DNA of 64,000 bases from Cocos nucifera (Eukaryota > Streptophyta > Magnoliopsida > Arecales > Arecaceae), in assembly GCA_006176705.1 (NCBI GenBank), contig QRFJ01004945.1, positions 62,001 through 126,000 of the forward strand, given 5' to 3'. Below the pieces are notes generated by a model, which ran no database searches, was not told the DNA's origin, and worked only from the letters and a program-made list of their open reading frames with translations. The position numbers and the translations under genes are program-made. Positions 11,864 to 25,347 of this stretch are shown here, piece by piece (within the stretch, counting starts at the first letter, position 1; the number at the start of each line of letters is the position of its first letter).

Positions 11864-14150
11864 TGTTAGATATATGTGCCCTAGAAGCCAGAATTGGCTG
11901 ACACTTGTAATACACTTCTAGGGGCAAAATTATAATTTTGACTATAATCAATAAAATGGGTTATTTTCTATCACATATGTGTATTTAGTGTCTGTGATAC
12001 ATCCTTTGAGTTAATGGTAATGATAATTCATATTTTCAAGAGTTGAAAATTTAAGACATGAATAATCATTATTAACTCATAAAATGCTCCCGACCATAGG
12101 ATCATCACGAGGATGGTGATTGATCCGGAAGGTTGGTGTACAATCGCTTCTCTTTAGTAGATGAGTCTTGAGTCTACGGTGTGGAGACACCGGAGCGAGA
12201 GTACAGGTACTCGTTAGAGAACGAGGGCACTGAGCGTGACCACCTCGAGTAGTCATTAGGGAGTCTACCTTCTCGTCAATGACTGACTCGATGCTGCAGT
12301 AGTGTGTCTGGTTCTTTGACCTGAGGTGCATCGGCAGTTCACCTTGAGGGTGTTATAGTTTGACTACACCATTACTCGGTCTCCTAGCCATATGGAACCC
12401 TGAGGTGTATGTTGGCTATAGCATGTTCATTGTAGGAACTGGATTGCATCAAGATGGAATCTATCTACCTCGGTGGTAGAGGAGCAGCCCTATGATGAAT
12501 CATGAGAATCAAGTCCAGAAGCCCATGGCCATGGCAGAGTGAAATAATAGAAAGAGTTTCTATTTAGATTTTCACATTGGACTCGAATCGAATGATTACA
12601 TCATATGACAGAGACTAGGGTTTGACGAGTTCACCTTAACCCTAATCTGATCGGGGCTCAAGATAGAAGAACTTAATCACACAGGTAGCTGCACCAAGAG
12701 GTTCGCATTCAGCTCTGATGGGTTGCCACCATATACTGCTAGGTGTCACTGGTGGATTTTGGGAGCAATTAGAATGATTTAGATGATCGATCATTCTAGC
12801 TGTTCGAATCAGAAGAGTTCTGATCCATCGAAAGGAGTTTCGATGATGTCGATGATAGAGATCATGACATATCCCATTACCATACAGAACTGAACCTAAC
12901 TGGGTCACACAAACAAGGGTTTGAATCTGGTGATCATCAATTGAACTGATCTAGTTCAATTGATCTGAATGAGATTCAATTAGGTTCAAGGAAATCGTGC
13001 TAGCACTCGATTGAACCTAACGTTCTTCTTTTGCTATCATAAATAAGTTGTCCTGTCTGAGCCAAAGGAGTTTGTGCTCAATCAGAGGCCTTCATATGGT
13101 CTGACTGGAGGTTGTCCAAGTCAGAAAAGGTTGTCTTATTTGTAAGACATTACCTGCCATTTTTGGTCACCTGCCATTTCTTGTTCTTTGACTTTGGTCA
13201 AAAGTCTACCTTTGACTGGTCAAACGTTGACCATTGACACTTTGACTTTTGACCACATGTCATGCACCTATTGGAGAGCTGGTGGGGGCCTGTCCCCCTG
13301 CCAGAACCTGGCAAGGAGAAGGGCGCACGCCACCCTAGGCGTGTGCCCAAGTTGGAGGCGCCTAGGAGTCCTTGTTGGACAAGGACTCCATCCTCCCTTT
13401 TTGGATTCCAATTAGAGTTCTTCTAAGAATCCAACTTTGACTGGTCTTAGGCACCCTCTAAGGAGGAATCCAGGGGACTCTATTCCCACCAATCAGATTT
13501 AGATCTGATTTCACAAAGGGTTGTGATTGGTTGGGAAGAAGAGGAGTTGGATCACAAGCTAGTCTATAAATAAGACCCTGCGCCCAACTCCTAGATTGAA
13601 TATATGATGAGATCATAGTTTCCCACGCCCCAAGGCTGCCTCTCCCCTCCTTCTCCATGCCATAGTCTCTTCTCCCCTTGCTCTCCACGTCCAAAAGGAG
13701 TTTTGGACCTTGGTTGGTGCGATTCAGATCAAAGAAAGGCGATCAAAAGCAAGAAGGCTGCGCTGCTGCAAAGGACGACTGCTCATCTTCAAAAGAGTTT
13801 TGAAGATCCTCCAGATCAGATCCAGATCTGATTTTTGGAGGTGTGATAGAGAAGAAGAGGATCTCCAGATCCAACCCGAGTGGATACCAGTAGAGTCCAG
13901 GTGCTTGCGTGGCTAAGATCCAGAACCTTCCGCTACAAACAGGATCATCAACAGGGTAATAGGATTACCCAGATCAAGTAAATTAAATTTGATTTAATTT
14001 ATCTTTTAATTTTATTTTATTAAAATAATAAGAATCAGATTTGAAATGTATCAAGATCTGATTGGGATCAAGAGAAAAATATTTGAAATATATCTCTTGA
14101 TCTGATCAGTTCTGAACGAACCTGGACCGGGAAATCAGAATTTTCCTTCA
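11864..14150 (+). repeat. Full-length LTR 3 of Copia family A
   Basis: 2287-bp LTR (TGTTAG to CCTTCA) closing the array. TATA box TATAAAT at 13565-13571. Compared with LTR 1 it has a local replacement after the TATA box (about 13590-13620) and a different ccaccctaggcgtgtg segment. It is not followed by a primer-binding site. Instead, mid-LTR sequence of element D begins at 14151, so this is the true right end of the inserted array. The candidate target duplication is ACTTT (14151-14155); its partner lies off-window. Confidence 0.9.
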
Positions 14151-15793
14151 ACTTTTCTATCGTGGACCAGCAAGGGAGGGTGCAACAAATTCCAAAGAAT
14201 GCCATGAGAGAGAAAGACAAAATAGGGAGGTGGTAACATGAAAGGAAAGAAGTCCTTTGGTTGGAGGATTCTATCTCATAGAATCCTAAAGCAAAACCAA
14301 CCTTCCCTTTTGACTTGGTCATCAAACAAATTTCAATATGAGAAAAAGGAATAGAGAAGGGAGGCATGAGATTGCTTATTTTTTAGGTAAAAGAGAAGAA
14401 AGAAGGGGTGGGGCATGAGGAATTAGGTGGCACAAGTATAGAGAGTCCTAGTCACACTAGGACTCCTATTTTGACCTGATCAAACAAGGTCTTTTAACCA
14501 AATAAAAATAAGAGTAATCCTACCCAATTAAATATGACCCTAACCTATTTAAGGACTTATTTAAATTAGATTAAATCAAATTTAATTTTAATTTATTTTT
14601 TAATCAAATTAGAAAATTGGGTTGACCTAAGTCCTAGTTAGACTAGGACTAGTTCTTTCTTGCACTTGGCTTATCCAATAAACCAATTAGATTTGATCCA
14701 ATCAAGCTCAAACTAAATTTAATTAAATCATATTTAATTAGACTTAATCTCAGTCTACTGGCTTAATCAAATTAAGCCAATTAGCAATCAAATTGCTAAT
14801 CGATCCTCCTGCAACACTTGCACTAGGTCAAACATCAACCATATTTATCGTTTAACCCTAAAATGATTCTAAATCGCTGATCAACCATCCGATCGGAATG
14901 TGAACTCTAATGTGTGTGACCTCATAGGTCCGAATCTAAGCTCATAGCATAGGAATAAATTTTTGTACTAATCAAAGTAACCATCTAGCAATGATACCCA
15001 ATGGTTGGATAGGTTGAAAGTGTAGAACACCATCCTTAGAACCCATGCAAATATAGTTTTTATATAATTCATCCCCATACCATAATGCTCATAAGATACA
15101 TCAGAGTTTAACTGTCAACTATGATCAAGTTGTCTACATTGTATTTCAAAATATCAAATCTATCTTATGGATTACCCTAGCCAAAGTTTTGCTATATTGA
15201 AATACAGTTATACATTATTCTCCGACTCTTGGAGTGGTTAATTCTATCTTGATCACACACCGACTTCATAAGTACTTGACTGTGCCTAGAAGCCTTCCAT
15301 TGCTGAATTAAAAATTTAGTTAGTCATGTACCAAAGCATAGTGAGTTGCTTGCAAGTCATTGAGGTGATCTCAGGTCTAAGGGTACCTATATTCCATCAG
15401 GGACATTCTCGATAATAGAATGCTCTGGAGTTGGTCACGTTCAATGACGATGTACCCATACATATCACCTATATGTCATACCAGTATCTCCATACTTCTT
15501 GGTTAAGAGGATAACCAACCTATATGGCATATAGTGACCTATGCTCGATAGACGCTGTCGTCCTAATTAACAGCCTATCTTTTGATCGTGAACTAATTTA
15601 AGGATTAATCGATAAATTCTCTCTTTATCGAAACTAAATAGTTCTAAGGACTTCATTATAACAATCGAGTTCATTAGAAGATGTAAATTTATGATGAAAA
15701 AGATGCCAAAAAATTTTTATTAATTAATAAATCAATTACAATATCTCAACCATCAACAAGCTGATGATAGGCTTTGGGACATAATTCCCAATA
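14151..15793 (-). repeat. 3' LTR of Copia element D, interrupted by the family-A array
   Basis: Matches 22513-24177 (the 5' LTR of D) from acttttct to the end, with CCAATA in place of CCAACA. The first 814 bases of the plus-strand reading (counterpart 21699-22512) are absent here because the A array starts at the break. They are expected left of the window. It contains no gene. Confidence 0.88.
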
Positions 15794-15806
15794 ACTCCCA
15801 CTTATC
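15794..15806 (-). other. Polypurine tract of element D
   Basis: Reverse-complement reads gataagtgggagt immediately before the 3' LTR start. Same class as the tract of family A. Confidence 0.75.
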
Positions 15807-15829
15807 CTAAAGCCACTCGGCACAGTATC

Positions 15830-17290
15830 TAATACCCATCTTCGACTTATGGTTGTCGAACTCCTTGATTGCTAGAGCTTTAGTGAAGGGGTTGGCTAGG
15901 TTCTTCTTTTCGTCGATCTTCTGAAGGTCGACATCATCACGATCCACGATCTCATGGACCAAATGAAAGCGGCACAGAATGTGCTTTGTCCACTAGTGTA
16001 CCTTTGGATCCTTTATTTAAGCTATGGCACCAGTGTTGTCGCAGTAGAGTAAGACTGGATCATCAATGAAGGATGCTACTCCAAGATCGGTGATGAACTT
16101 TCTCAGCCATGCAGCTTTCTTTGCTGCATTTGATGCTGCCATATACTCTACTTCACAAATAGAGTCAGTCACTGTATGCTGCTTGAAACTTTTCAAGCAG
16201 ATGGCTCCACTATTTAGAGTAAAGATATATCCTGATATACTTTTACTGTCATCATGGTTAGATTGAAAATTGAAGTCTGTAAATCCCATAAGTTTTAGAT
16301 CTGACTCATCATAAACCAACCATTGGTCCTTGGTATTACTCAAATACTTAAGGATGGTTTTAACCACCTTCCAGTGATTTTCTTTAGGGTTAGACTAGTA
16401 TCTACTCACTACTCCTAGTGAGTATGTCATGTTTGATCTTGTACATGTCATTGCATACATAATAGACCCCATTGTTGAAGCATATGGGATTCTACTCATA
16501 CGCTCTCTCTCTTCAGGAGTTATCGGATATTCCTTTTTAGAGAGAGAAATTTCTGGGCCTATTGGGAGATAGCCCTTTTTGAAATTATCCATGCTGAACC
16601 TCTTCAGCATAGTTTCTATGTACGTGGACTGGGATATACCAAGCATCCTTTTAGATCTATTTCTATAAATCTTCATCCCTAAGATGTAGGATGCTTCACC
16701 CAAATCCTTCATGGAGAACTGTGATGACAACCAGACTTTTATTTCTTATAGTGTGGGGATGTCATTCCTGATTAAGAGAATGTCATCCACATACAAAATA
16801 AGAAATACCACTGTTGGACCATTTGTCCATTTGTAAATGCAAGTTTCTTCTCCATTCTTAACGAAGCCATACATTTTGATCACTTTATCAAAATGCATGT
16901 TCTAACTTTGAGATGCTTGTTTAATTCATAAATGGATCTCTAAAGCCTACACACCTTGGACTCATCTGTGGATATGAATCCCTCAGGTTGTATCATATAC
17001 ACCTTTTTGATTAGCTCTCCATTTAGAAAAGCCATCTTCACATCCATCTATCAGATCTCATAGTCGAGATGGGCAGCTATTGCAAGCATTATCCGAATGG
17101 ATTTGAGCATTGCCATTGGAGAGAATGTCTTGTCATAGTCAATACCATAATGTTGATGATACCCCTTAGCAACTAGATGGGCTTTATAGGTCTCCATCTT
17201 TTCATCTGCGCCTTTTCTTTCTTTTGAATATTCATTTACACCCAATGGATTTAACCCCTTCAGGTGGGTCAACTATTGTCCATATATCAT
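15830..17290 (-). pseudogene. Copia element D reverse transcriptase and RNase H remnant
   Basis: Minus-strand reading gives, in order, FKAHLVAKGYHQHYGIDYDKTFSP-like RT start (17051-17272), the catalytic LYVDDILLI motif at about 16775-16800 (Asp pair intact), FSMKDLGEASYILGMKIY (16640-16730) and RNase H with DSICEVEYMAAS and LYCDNTGAIA (16017-16367). Frames are broken at least four times and several stops interrupt. Similarity to family A is clear but the nucleotide sequence is far diverged, so D is a separate, older Angela/Tork-type family. Confidence 0.88.
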
Positions 17291-17299
17291 TGACCTTCA

Positions 17300-18901
17300 T
17301 GGAATCCATTTCGGAGCTCATGACTTCTAGTCACTTCTCAGAGTCAGATCGCTACATCGCATCCATATAAGTGATCGGATCCTCATCGTTCTCATCGAGT
17401 TTGATGGGATCACCATCCTGGACTAAGAATCCATAGTATCCATTCGGATGGCACGGTACTCTACCAGATCGCCTTAAAGGTGCGGGTTCACTAGGCTTCG
17501 GATCTAATCTAATCAAATCTGACTTAGGTTCAACATTCTGTGTTAGACTTTCTACCTATTGAAGTTCATCAAGTTCAACCTTAGAGATAACAATTCCTTC
17601 ACTAAAGAACTTCTTTTCCAAAAAAAATGTCCTAAGGCTGACGAACACATTTTGTTCATCAGCATGGTAGAAATAGTATCCTTTGATCTCTTTTGGATAT
17701 CCTATAAATGTGCACTTGTCAGACCTAGGTTCAAGTTTATCTGTAATTAATCATTTGACATAAGTCGGACACCCCCAAACCCTGAGGTATGAAAGTGCTA
17801 GCTTACGTTCTGTCCATATCTCATATGGAGTTTTAACCACAGATTTACTTGAAACCTTGTTTAAAAGATAGCAAGTCGATTCGAGTGCATATCCCCAGAG
17901 GAATATTGATAAATTGGCAAAACCCATCATGAATCAGACCATGTCTAATAGAGTCTGATTCCTTCTTTCAGATACACCACTATGCTGTGGTGTTCCTAAA
18001 GGAGTCCATTGGGAGAGAATCCTATTCTTTTCTAGATATGTGAGAAACTCACCAGAAAGGTATTCCCCTCCTCGATCAAATCAAAGAGTTTTAACACTCT
18101 TTCTAGTTTATTTTTCTACTTCACTTCGGAATCATTTGAACATTTCAAATGAATCCAACTTATGTTTCATTAGATAGACATACCCAAATCTGGATAGATT
18201 ATCTGTGAAAGTGATGAAGTAGACATATCCACCTTTGGCACTAGTACTCATTGGTTTACATACATCAGTATGTACTATTCCTAAGAGTTCAGTGGCTCTC
18301 TCACCTTTTCCAATAAAAGGTGACTTAGTCATTTTATCAAGAAGATAGGATTCACAAGTTGGAAGCGATTCACAATCACTAAGTTCGAGGATACCCTCTT
18401 GAACCAACCTGCTTATCCTGTTCTTGTTTATATGATCTAGCCTACAATACCATAAATAGATATCTATCATATTATTTAATCTAGGATATTTGCCAGTTGA
18501 ATAGACTACATTAACAGATTGTGATAACATATATACATCATTATTTAATTATCTATAGAAAGCAGTAACATCATTCATAATGACATTACAAACTTGTTTC
18601 TTTATTAAAATTTCATAATTGTTCATGGCCAAAAGACCTATAGAAATGATATTTAAAAAAAGTTAGGACAGAAATGACAATCACTAAGAACAACGGTATG
18701 AGATTCAAATACAAGTTTCAAAATTTCTAAAGCTAGAATTAGAACTGATCTTCCATCTCCAATGTTCAGGAATCTCTCATCTTGCTCGAATCTTCTACTG
18801 ACCTGCAACCCCTGCAATGAATTGCAAATATGATAAGGGTTTTCGATATCCAATATCCAGTCAGTAATATCATACACAGAGAAATTGTAAGAAGTTATCA
18901 T
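17300..18901 (-). pseudogene. Copia element D protease and integrase remnant
   Basis: Minus-strand protease region at 18653-18901 reads DWILDIENPYHICNSLQGLQ; the catalytic D-S/T-G is changed to D-I-E, so it is dead. Integrase at 18132-18530 keeps the HHCC zone (WYCRLDHINKNRISRL, CESLPTCESYLLDKM) and the first acidic residue block (HTDVCKPM, FTDNLSRFGYVYLM). The GGEYL region lies near 18060-18080. Integrase to RT spacer 17300-17700 is full of stops. This enzyme would insert element cDNA into the chromosome. Confidence 0.85.
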
Positions 18902-19789
18902 ATAAATACCTTGTCCAGCAATAGCTTGCTTCTTCCTCTGCCAGTTCAGATCTAGGAAGGCAATGTACTGAGGATAGTTCCTCTTTTAGTATCCCTACTT
19001 CTTATAGAAGAAGCATTCAGCTTGACTCTTATCGGGCTAGATTTTTTGGGTCTGAGCTTGCACAGATGTCCTAGCCTGAACATGCACCTTCTTGGCTTTC
19101 TTCTTCTTATTTTTCTTTTCTTTTCCAAAGGGTCAAGAACGAGAAGACGAACCTCCCACTAAGTTCACCGACTCTTTGTGGAGCTGGTGTTCCTTCTCAA
19201 AGTTCTAAAGTAAGCCCAGTAATCCATGGTAGTCAACTTAAGGCTTTGACATTCTTTAATATGTAAGAAATGGGAGATAAGACTTGGGCAGCGAGTTTAG
19301 TATTGCATCTTTTTTAAGTTATTTATATAAGAAAAAGTCGAGCTTGTTCAAGCACTCTATCAGCTCGATCATGTATAGTACATGATTAGTGACAGAGGCT
19401 CCATCCTATATTCTGGCATTGAAGATGGCACAATAAGTCTTGTGCCTCTCAACGTCATCAGGTGTGCCAAAAGAATCCTCCAACACTTGGAGTATTTGAT
19501 TTGGCAGAGGTATCTTAAACCTACAACTGAACTCATCGCTCATCGCAGTCAACATAATGCAGCATACCGTGGTTCGATCATTGAGCCACTTCTAAAAAGT
19601 GTCTCTGACTATTCCACATGCATTGGCAGCTGGCTCCTCAAGTGTAGGATCCATCAGCACATAAAGGATCCGTTCATGCTCCAAGACAATCTTCAACTTT
19701 CGATACCAGCTATCAAAGTTGGGTTCCACCAACTTATTATTATCCAATAATGATTGGAGCAATAGGAAAGTGGCCATATCTGCACACAA
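18902..19789 (-). pseudogene. Copia element D gag remnant
   Basis: Starts near 19789 (MCADMATFLLLQSL) and contains the NFDSWYRKLKIVLEHERILYVL block typical of this gag family, followed by a basic stretch (KEKKNKKKKAKK, near 19100) and a ruined zinc knuckle (ECFFYKK, stop, GY, about 18990-19020). Many stops and shifts. It is continuous with the protease remnant downstream. Confidence 0.82.
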
Positions 19790-21681
19790 AAAAAAACATA
19801 ACCTAATTAGTAATTAATTTATTAAACCTAAAGATTTGGACTTTAATCAAAAGGGTCTCCTATTAGTTTATTCGAATTGGTAGTCTCTTCCTCTAATTCG
19901 AGGAGTTACCCTAATTTCTTAGTGGGTACAAGAATCCACATTGACTGTACACAAGCCTAACTTTGGTTGGCCCACCTATGTACATCTAAGGGTAGGTTCA
20001 TAATAATTATTTTTTTAAATAATTTTTAGTAATTAAATTTTGCCCTAGGCCCTGATCAGTTGACTTTGGCCTTCTTAGAAAAAAGTCTAGTTAGGTCCAA
20101 CAATTAACATAACCATACATGGCCCATCCAACCAATGAATGATCAAGCCCAACTTTGGTTGGCCCACCTGACCACTATTTAGAAAGATGTATCCAAGAGA
20201 TCATATAATGAATGATAATTCTATCAACCAATAAGCATCAGGCCTTTGGGCCTCCAATAATTATCCAAATAATGGACCCATTATCATCCATTTTAATGGG
20301 AGGCTATGATCCAGTTATCATATAACTATTTCATTTTAGGGACCTAATAATTTTGAAGAATTTATTTATAAAAATGAGTAGGTCAGAGTAACCAGCTTGT
20401 CATGATCCTTCCACTTGCTTCACCAAGATAGCTTAAGAGAGACCACTAACAGGTTGGTTTAGGAGCACCTAAATCAGTCACACTGATTTACCTAGCTGAC
20501 ATGGGTCATCTCAAATGATCAAGTGATCTGATCAAAACTCAATCTCACCAAGAAGGCTAGGTAAGTGAGATCGATGGAAGGATCTACCAAAGCTTGCCTT
20601 AGACACCATCAAAAATGGTTAGGTAAGCAGGCTACCAATTAAAAACCACCGATCGTATGTGCCAAACTTACCTTAGATACCAACTAATTTAATTAGTTTT
20701 GATTAGATCAACCTACCCGTTCGAGCTAGACCTCTTAGCCAAGAATCAAGTTTATTTGGTTCTTGTTAAAGACATGAACTTGACCAACTACAACTACTAT
20801 AATTGATCTAGAGAATCCTTCACCAAATCTAAGATAACAATTGATTAGATTTAGTCAATTCTCTAATTAAGTCTATTCTTTAATCTAACCTTAGGTCTAA
20901 TTCAATTAATGAACCTAATCCCCACTAACCCATTAACCCAATGTGTTATGATTCATGTCATAGGATCTTCAATTTACAATCCTAGAACCTAATCAAATAA
21001 CTTCTTAATTCTCAATTAAGTTTTGGGCTTAGGATTAGGGTTTGGCTTTTCAAAAATAATTTTCATGTTTATAAAATATTTTTATAACATGGTTCTATCA
21101 ACCAAGATGCATGTTTGATTCATAATCAATATGCAAGTAAAATAAACATAAAACTACTTTAGATCTAATTTAAATAAGTTCATATAATTGAAACAGTTTT
21201 AATAATAATCAATCATAAATCTTCCTAGATCAAATTTAATATATTTATATGATTAAAATTAGATTAAAATATTTTTAATTAGATCATAAAATTTTTTAGA
21301 TCTAATCTAAAATTTTATGATCAATATTTTAGATCAGCACTTACTAGGACAACCTATCCACTATAAGGGATAAATCTTATAGCAGGACAACCTTATGGTA
21401 GTTCATGTAATTTAAAATAATTTATTTTTAGATCTAAAACTATTTTAAATTTATTAAATTATAAATAAAATTAGATTAAATCTAATAAATTTATGATTAA
21501 AGTCTGATCATCGTGAACTAGGACAACCTTTTCACTGTAAGGGATAAACCTTATAACAAGACAACCTTATGGCAGTTCGTAAGATTTGAATTTTTTTAAT
21601 TTTAGATTTAACAATTAGTTTATAAATTAGATCTAATCTAAAAAATAATCTAAACATGCACAAAAATCATGTAATAAGAAT
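19790..21681 (-). other. Leader of element D, with an internal duplication
   Basis: AT-rich non-coding stretch between gag and the primer-binding site. Two copies of a 65-base block (21343-21407 and 21517-21580, both starting actaggacaacct) lie 174 bases apart, a local tandem duplication. No supported reading frame. Confidence 0.7.
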
Positions 21682-21682
21682 C

Positions 21683-21697
21683 TGGCTCTGATTCCAA
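21683..21697 (-). other. Primer-binding site of element D (initiator Met tRNA, mutated)
   Basis: Plus strand reads tggctctgattccaa. The minus strand reads TGGAATCAGAGCCA, one base off the usual TGGTATCAGAGCC. It sits directly left of the TGAAGG end of the 5' LTR and confirms the element's minus orientation. Confidence 0.85.
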
Positions 21698-21698
21698 T

Positions 21699-24177
21699 TG
21701 AAGGAACCAGATCTAGGATTTTAAAGTTAGATCTTGAAATTTTTTCAAGATCAGGCAGCGAAAGATTAAAACTAATTAAATTAATTTTAAATATCTAAAA
21801 ATATTTTAGATCTAAAATTTTATTATATAATTATTGTATGATATTTAAATCAAAAATTAAAATCAAATAAGAAAGAAAAAGATTGATCAAATCAACCTAG
21901 ATCTACACTACATCAAATATAGGTATGAAGTTAATAGATCAGATCTATTACCTGAGCAAGTTAGATGTTCTAACTTGTTGATCCAGACTTGAGGATGAAG
22001 TCATGAGTCATACACATGTTTGACCTCTAAGAGTAGTCCACACGAGCCCACGAATATGATCAGAGATCCTGATGCAGGAAATCAGCACAGTATGCTAGCA
22101 CTGTGCCGATCTCTGTTCGATGGTTGATCCAATGCTTCCGTCTTCAAAACAACTCTCAAAAATACCAAAAGAAAAGGAAGAAGATTTGTGATGCTGATAC
22201 ATCTCTCAAAAGCTCACAAAAGGAAGGAAGAGATTTAGAACAAAAATCCCAGAAGAAGATCCTTTTCTTCTTCTTTATTCTTTTTCTAGACATCCTAATT
22301 TATGTTTTTAATATCTCCATGATCTAGATGAATTTTTCTCTAATTTTTCTATAGCAAAGAGATCTCTCAAATGTCTATAATCCACAAAAATTTTATCAAA
22401 TTTTTTTTTAAATAAAGGGATATGTAGAGTCCAAGATTGATCAAAAATCTAGACAGGAAAGTCACCAAATGCTAGGTTGTTGGGGCGCCCAACTCTTGAG
22501 CGCCCCCACCTTACTTTTCTACCATGGACCAGCAAGGGAGGGTGCAACAAATGCCAAAGAATGCCATGAGAGAGAGAGAGAGAGACAGAAAATAGGGAGG
22601 TGGCAGCATGAAAGGAAAGAAGTCTTTTGGTTGACTAGGATTCTATCTCATAGAATCCTAAAGCAAAACCAATCTCCCCTTTTGACTTGGTCATCAAACA
22701 AATTTCCATATGAGAGAAAGGAAGAGAGAAGGGAGGCATGAGATTGCATGGGGCATGGATATTTTTCACGTAAAAGAGAAGAAAGAAGGGGTGGGGCGTG
22801 AGGAATTAGGTGGCGCAAGAATAGGGAGTCCTAGTCACACTATGACTCCTATTTTGACCTGGTCAAACAAGATCTTTTAACCAAATAAAAATAAGAGTAA
22901 TCTAACCCAATAAAATAAGAACCTAATCTATTTAAGAATTTATTTAAATCAAATTAAATTTAATTTAATTTTAATTTATTTTCTAATTAAATTAAAAAAT
23001 TGGGTTGATCCAAGTCCTAGTTAGACTAGGACTAGTTCTTTCTTGCACCTGACTTATCCAATAAATCAATTGAATTTGATCCAATCAAGTTCAAACCAAA
23101 TCTAATTAAATTATATTTAATTAAACTTAATTTTAGCTTACTGACTTAATCGAATTAAGTCAATTAGCAATCGAATTACTAATCGATCCTCCTATAACAC
23201 TTGCACTAGGTTAAATATCAACCATATTGATCATTTAAACCTAAAATAATTCTAAATCTCTAATCAACCATCCGATCGAAATGTGAACTCTAATGTGTAT
23301 GACCTCATAGGTCCAAATCTATGATGTTAGTATAAGAATAAATTTTTATACCAATCGAAGTGACCATCTAGCAATGATACCCGACGATCAGATAGGTCGA
23401 AGGTGTAGAACACCATCCTTAGAACCCATGCGGATATAGTTTCCATATAATTCATCCTCTTGACCAAAATGCTCATAGGACACATCAGAGTTCAACTATT
23501 AACTCTGATCAGGTTGTCTACATTGTATTTCAAAATATCAAATCCATCTGATAGATTATCCTGACCAAAATTTTGCTATATTGAAGTATAGTGATACATT
23601 ATTCTCCAACTCTTGGAGTGGTCAATTCCATATTGATCATACACCAATTTCACAAATACTTGACTATGCCTAGAAGTCTTTCATTGCTGAATTAAAAATT
23701 TAGTTAGTCATGTACCAAAGCACAGTGAGTTGCTTGCAAGTCACTGAGATGATCTCAGGTCTAAGGGTACCTATATTCCATCATAGACGTTCTTGACAGT
23801 AGAATGCTCTGGAGTTGGTTACGTTTAATGACAATGTACCCATACATCTCACCTGTATGCCATACCAGTATCTTCACACTCCTTGGTTAAGAGGACAATC
23901 AATCTATATGGCATATAGCGATCTATGCTCGATAGACACTGTCATCCTAATTAACAGCCTATTATTTGGTCATGAACAAATTTAAGGACTAATCGACAAA
24001 TCTTCTCTTTATCGAAACTAAATAGTCCTAAGGACTTCATCCTAACAATGGAGTTCATTAGAAGATGTAAATTTATGATGAAAAAGATGCCAAAAAATTT
24101 TTATTAAGTAATAAATTAATTACAATATCTCAACCGTCAACAGGCTGATGATTGACTTTGGAATATAATTTCCAACA
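21699..24177 (-). repeat. 5' LTR of Copia element D, full length
   Basis: 2479 bp, plus-strand TGAAGG to CCAACA. Its right 1.66 kb matches 14151-15793. It contains purine tracts (gagagagagagagag at about 22570) and A/T-rich parts but no gene. Bases 24178-24182 (tttga) are the candidate target duplication in host element F. Confidence 0.9.
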
Positions 24178-25190
24178 TTTGATTATACCAATACCAACAT
24201 CTTTACATCGGTAATATCTTCATGACTTACACTTCCTCCATCAAATCTTTCATAAGATGAGAACTACTCCTGATGTGGAGTGTAATGGTGGAAGCATGCT
24301 AAATCTAGTGTCCAGTGGTTGTCCAGCTCTGCTACTTCATCTGATACTATCAATATATCATCTTCAATATCTTCAAATGATAGAGCACCACTCCCACTGG
24401 TCGATCCATCCTTAGAAGTATCCTTCCACTTTTCATTCTTTAAAAGTGGATAATTTCTTCTAATATGATCAGGTTGTTGACACTTGTAGCATTTTCAAGC
24501 CTTCTGATTTTCTTGAAACTTTGATCTATCCTTAAATTTATCTCAAGTCCTCTTCTTAGGTCTTCCTTGCCTCTCATTCATAGAAAGCATCTCTAAATTA
24601 GGATTTTCTCTTACTAGCCTCTCTCACTGCTTGTTGGACCTGAGAACTCCAACCACTTTCTTGAAGTTTAATGTCTCCTTTTCATACACCACAGTAGTAA
24701 TGAGACCATCATATGCTACTGGCAGTGAACACAACAATAGAAGAGCTCTATCCACCTCATCAATCTTTACATCAAGGCTCATAACATCCAAGCAAACTTG
24801 ATTGAACTTCTGGATGTGGAAAACTAGGTCTCCTCCTTCGGGCATCTATAAACTATACAGTTGCTTCTTCAACCATAGCTTGTTTGTCATATTCTTGCCC
24901 ATATATGTGTTCTCCAGTTTCTGCTAAAGTTCCTTCGGTGTGGTTTTCATGTTAATCTATGGTAGAACTTCATCAGTGAGGCACATATGAATCATACTAA
25001 AGGCTATCTCCTCAAGTTTCTTCCACTCTTCAATAGAAATCTTTTCTAATCTTTCACGAGTCAAGACCTTGTAGATTCTATTTTGCACCAGTAGATTCTT
25101 CATTCTTTGCTGCCAAAGGCTGAAGTTATCCTTGCCATCAAACTTTCCTAAGTCTATCTTGATGGTACTCGATGCCATCCTAACTAGATT
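24178..25190 (-). pseudogene. Copia gag (UBN2/DUF4219-type), element F, partial
   Basis: Minus strand. N-terminal part 24957-25178 reads MASSTIKIDLGKFDGKDNFSLWQQRMKNLL..., the classic gag start with Phe-Asp-Gly and Trp. The central block 24624-24845 (GDLVFHIQKFNQ..LLLLCSLP..Y..L) is the UBN2 fold. A zinc knuckle CYKCQQPDHIRRNY at about 24447-24494 has its last Cys changed to Tyr. Stops separate the blocks. The remainder of F (any pol and the 3' LTR) is cut off by element D, inserted at 24178. Related to the gag of element E. Confidence 0.85.
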
Positions 25191-25299
25191 CTAATAATCA
25201 AATACAAAAGAGAATAAACTATGTTGAAAGGGATCTGTTTAGCACCTTACCACAACCTCAAGTGAAGCTTTAATCTTTTCTCCATAGATCTAACACCAA

Positions 25300-25344
25300 G
25301 GCTCTGATACTAATTATCATAACTAGATGGGTACTCTGATACCA
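25300..25344 (-). other. Primer-binding site of element F, duplicated
   Basis: Two copies of the reverse complement of the initiator-Met site lie 33 bases apart: ggctctgatacta at 25300-25312 and actctgatacca at 25333-25344. The second abuts the LTR and is the probable working site. The first looks like a local duplication. Confidence 0.75.
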
Positions 25345-25347
25345 ATC

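Noticed and set aside
24178..25190. Possible host CCHC zinc-finger gene
   Set aside because: Gag domain order, adjacent primer-binding site and LTR show that it is retroelement F.
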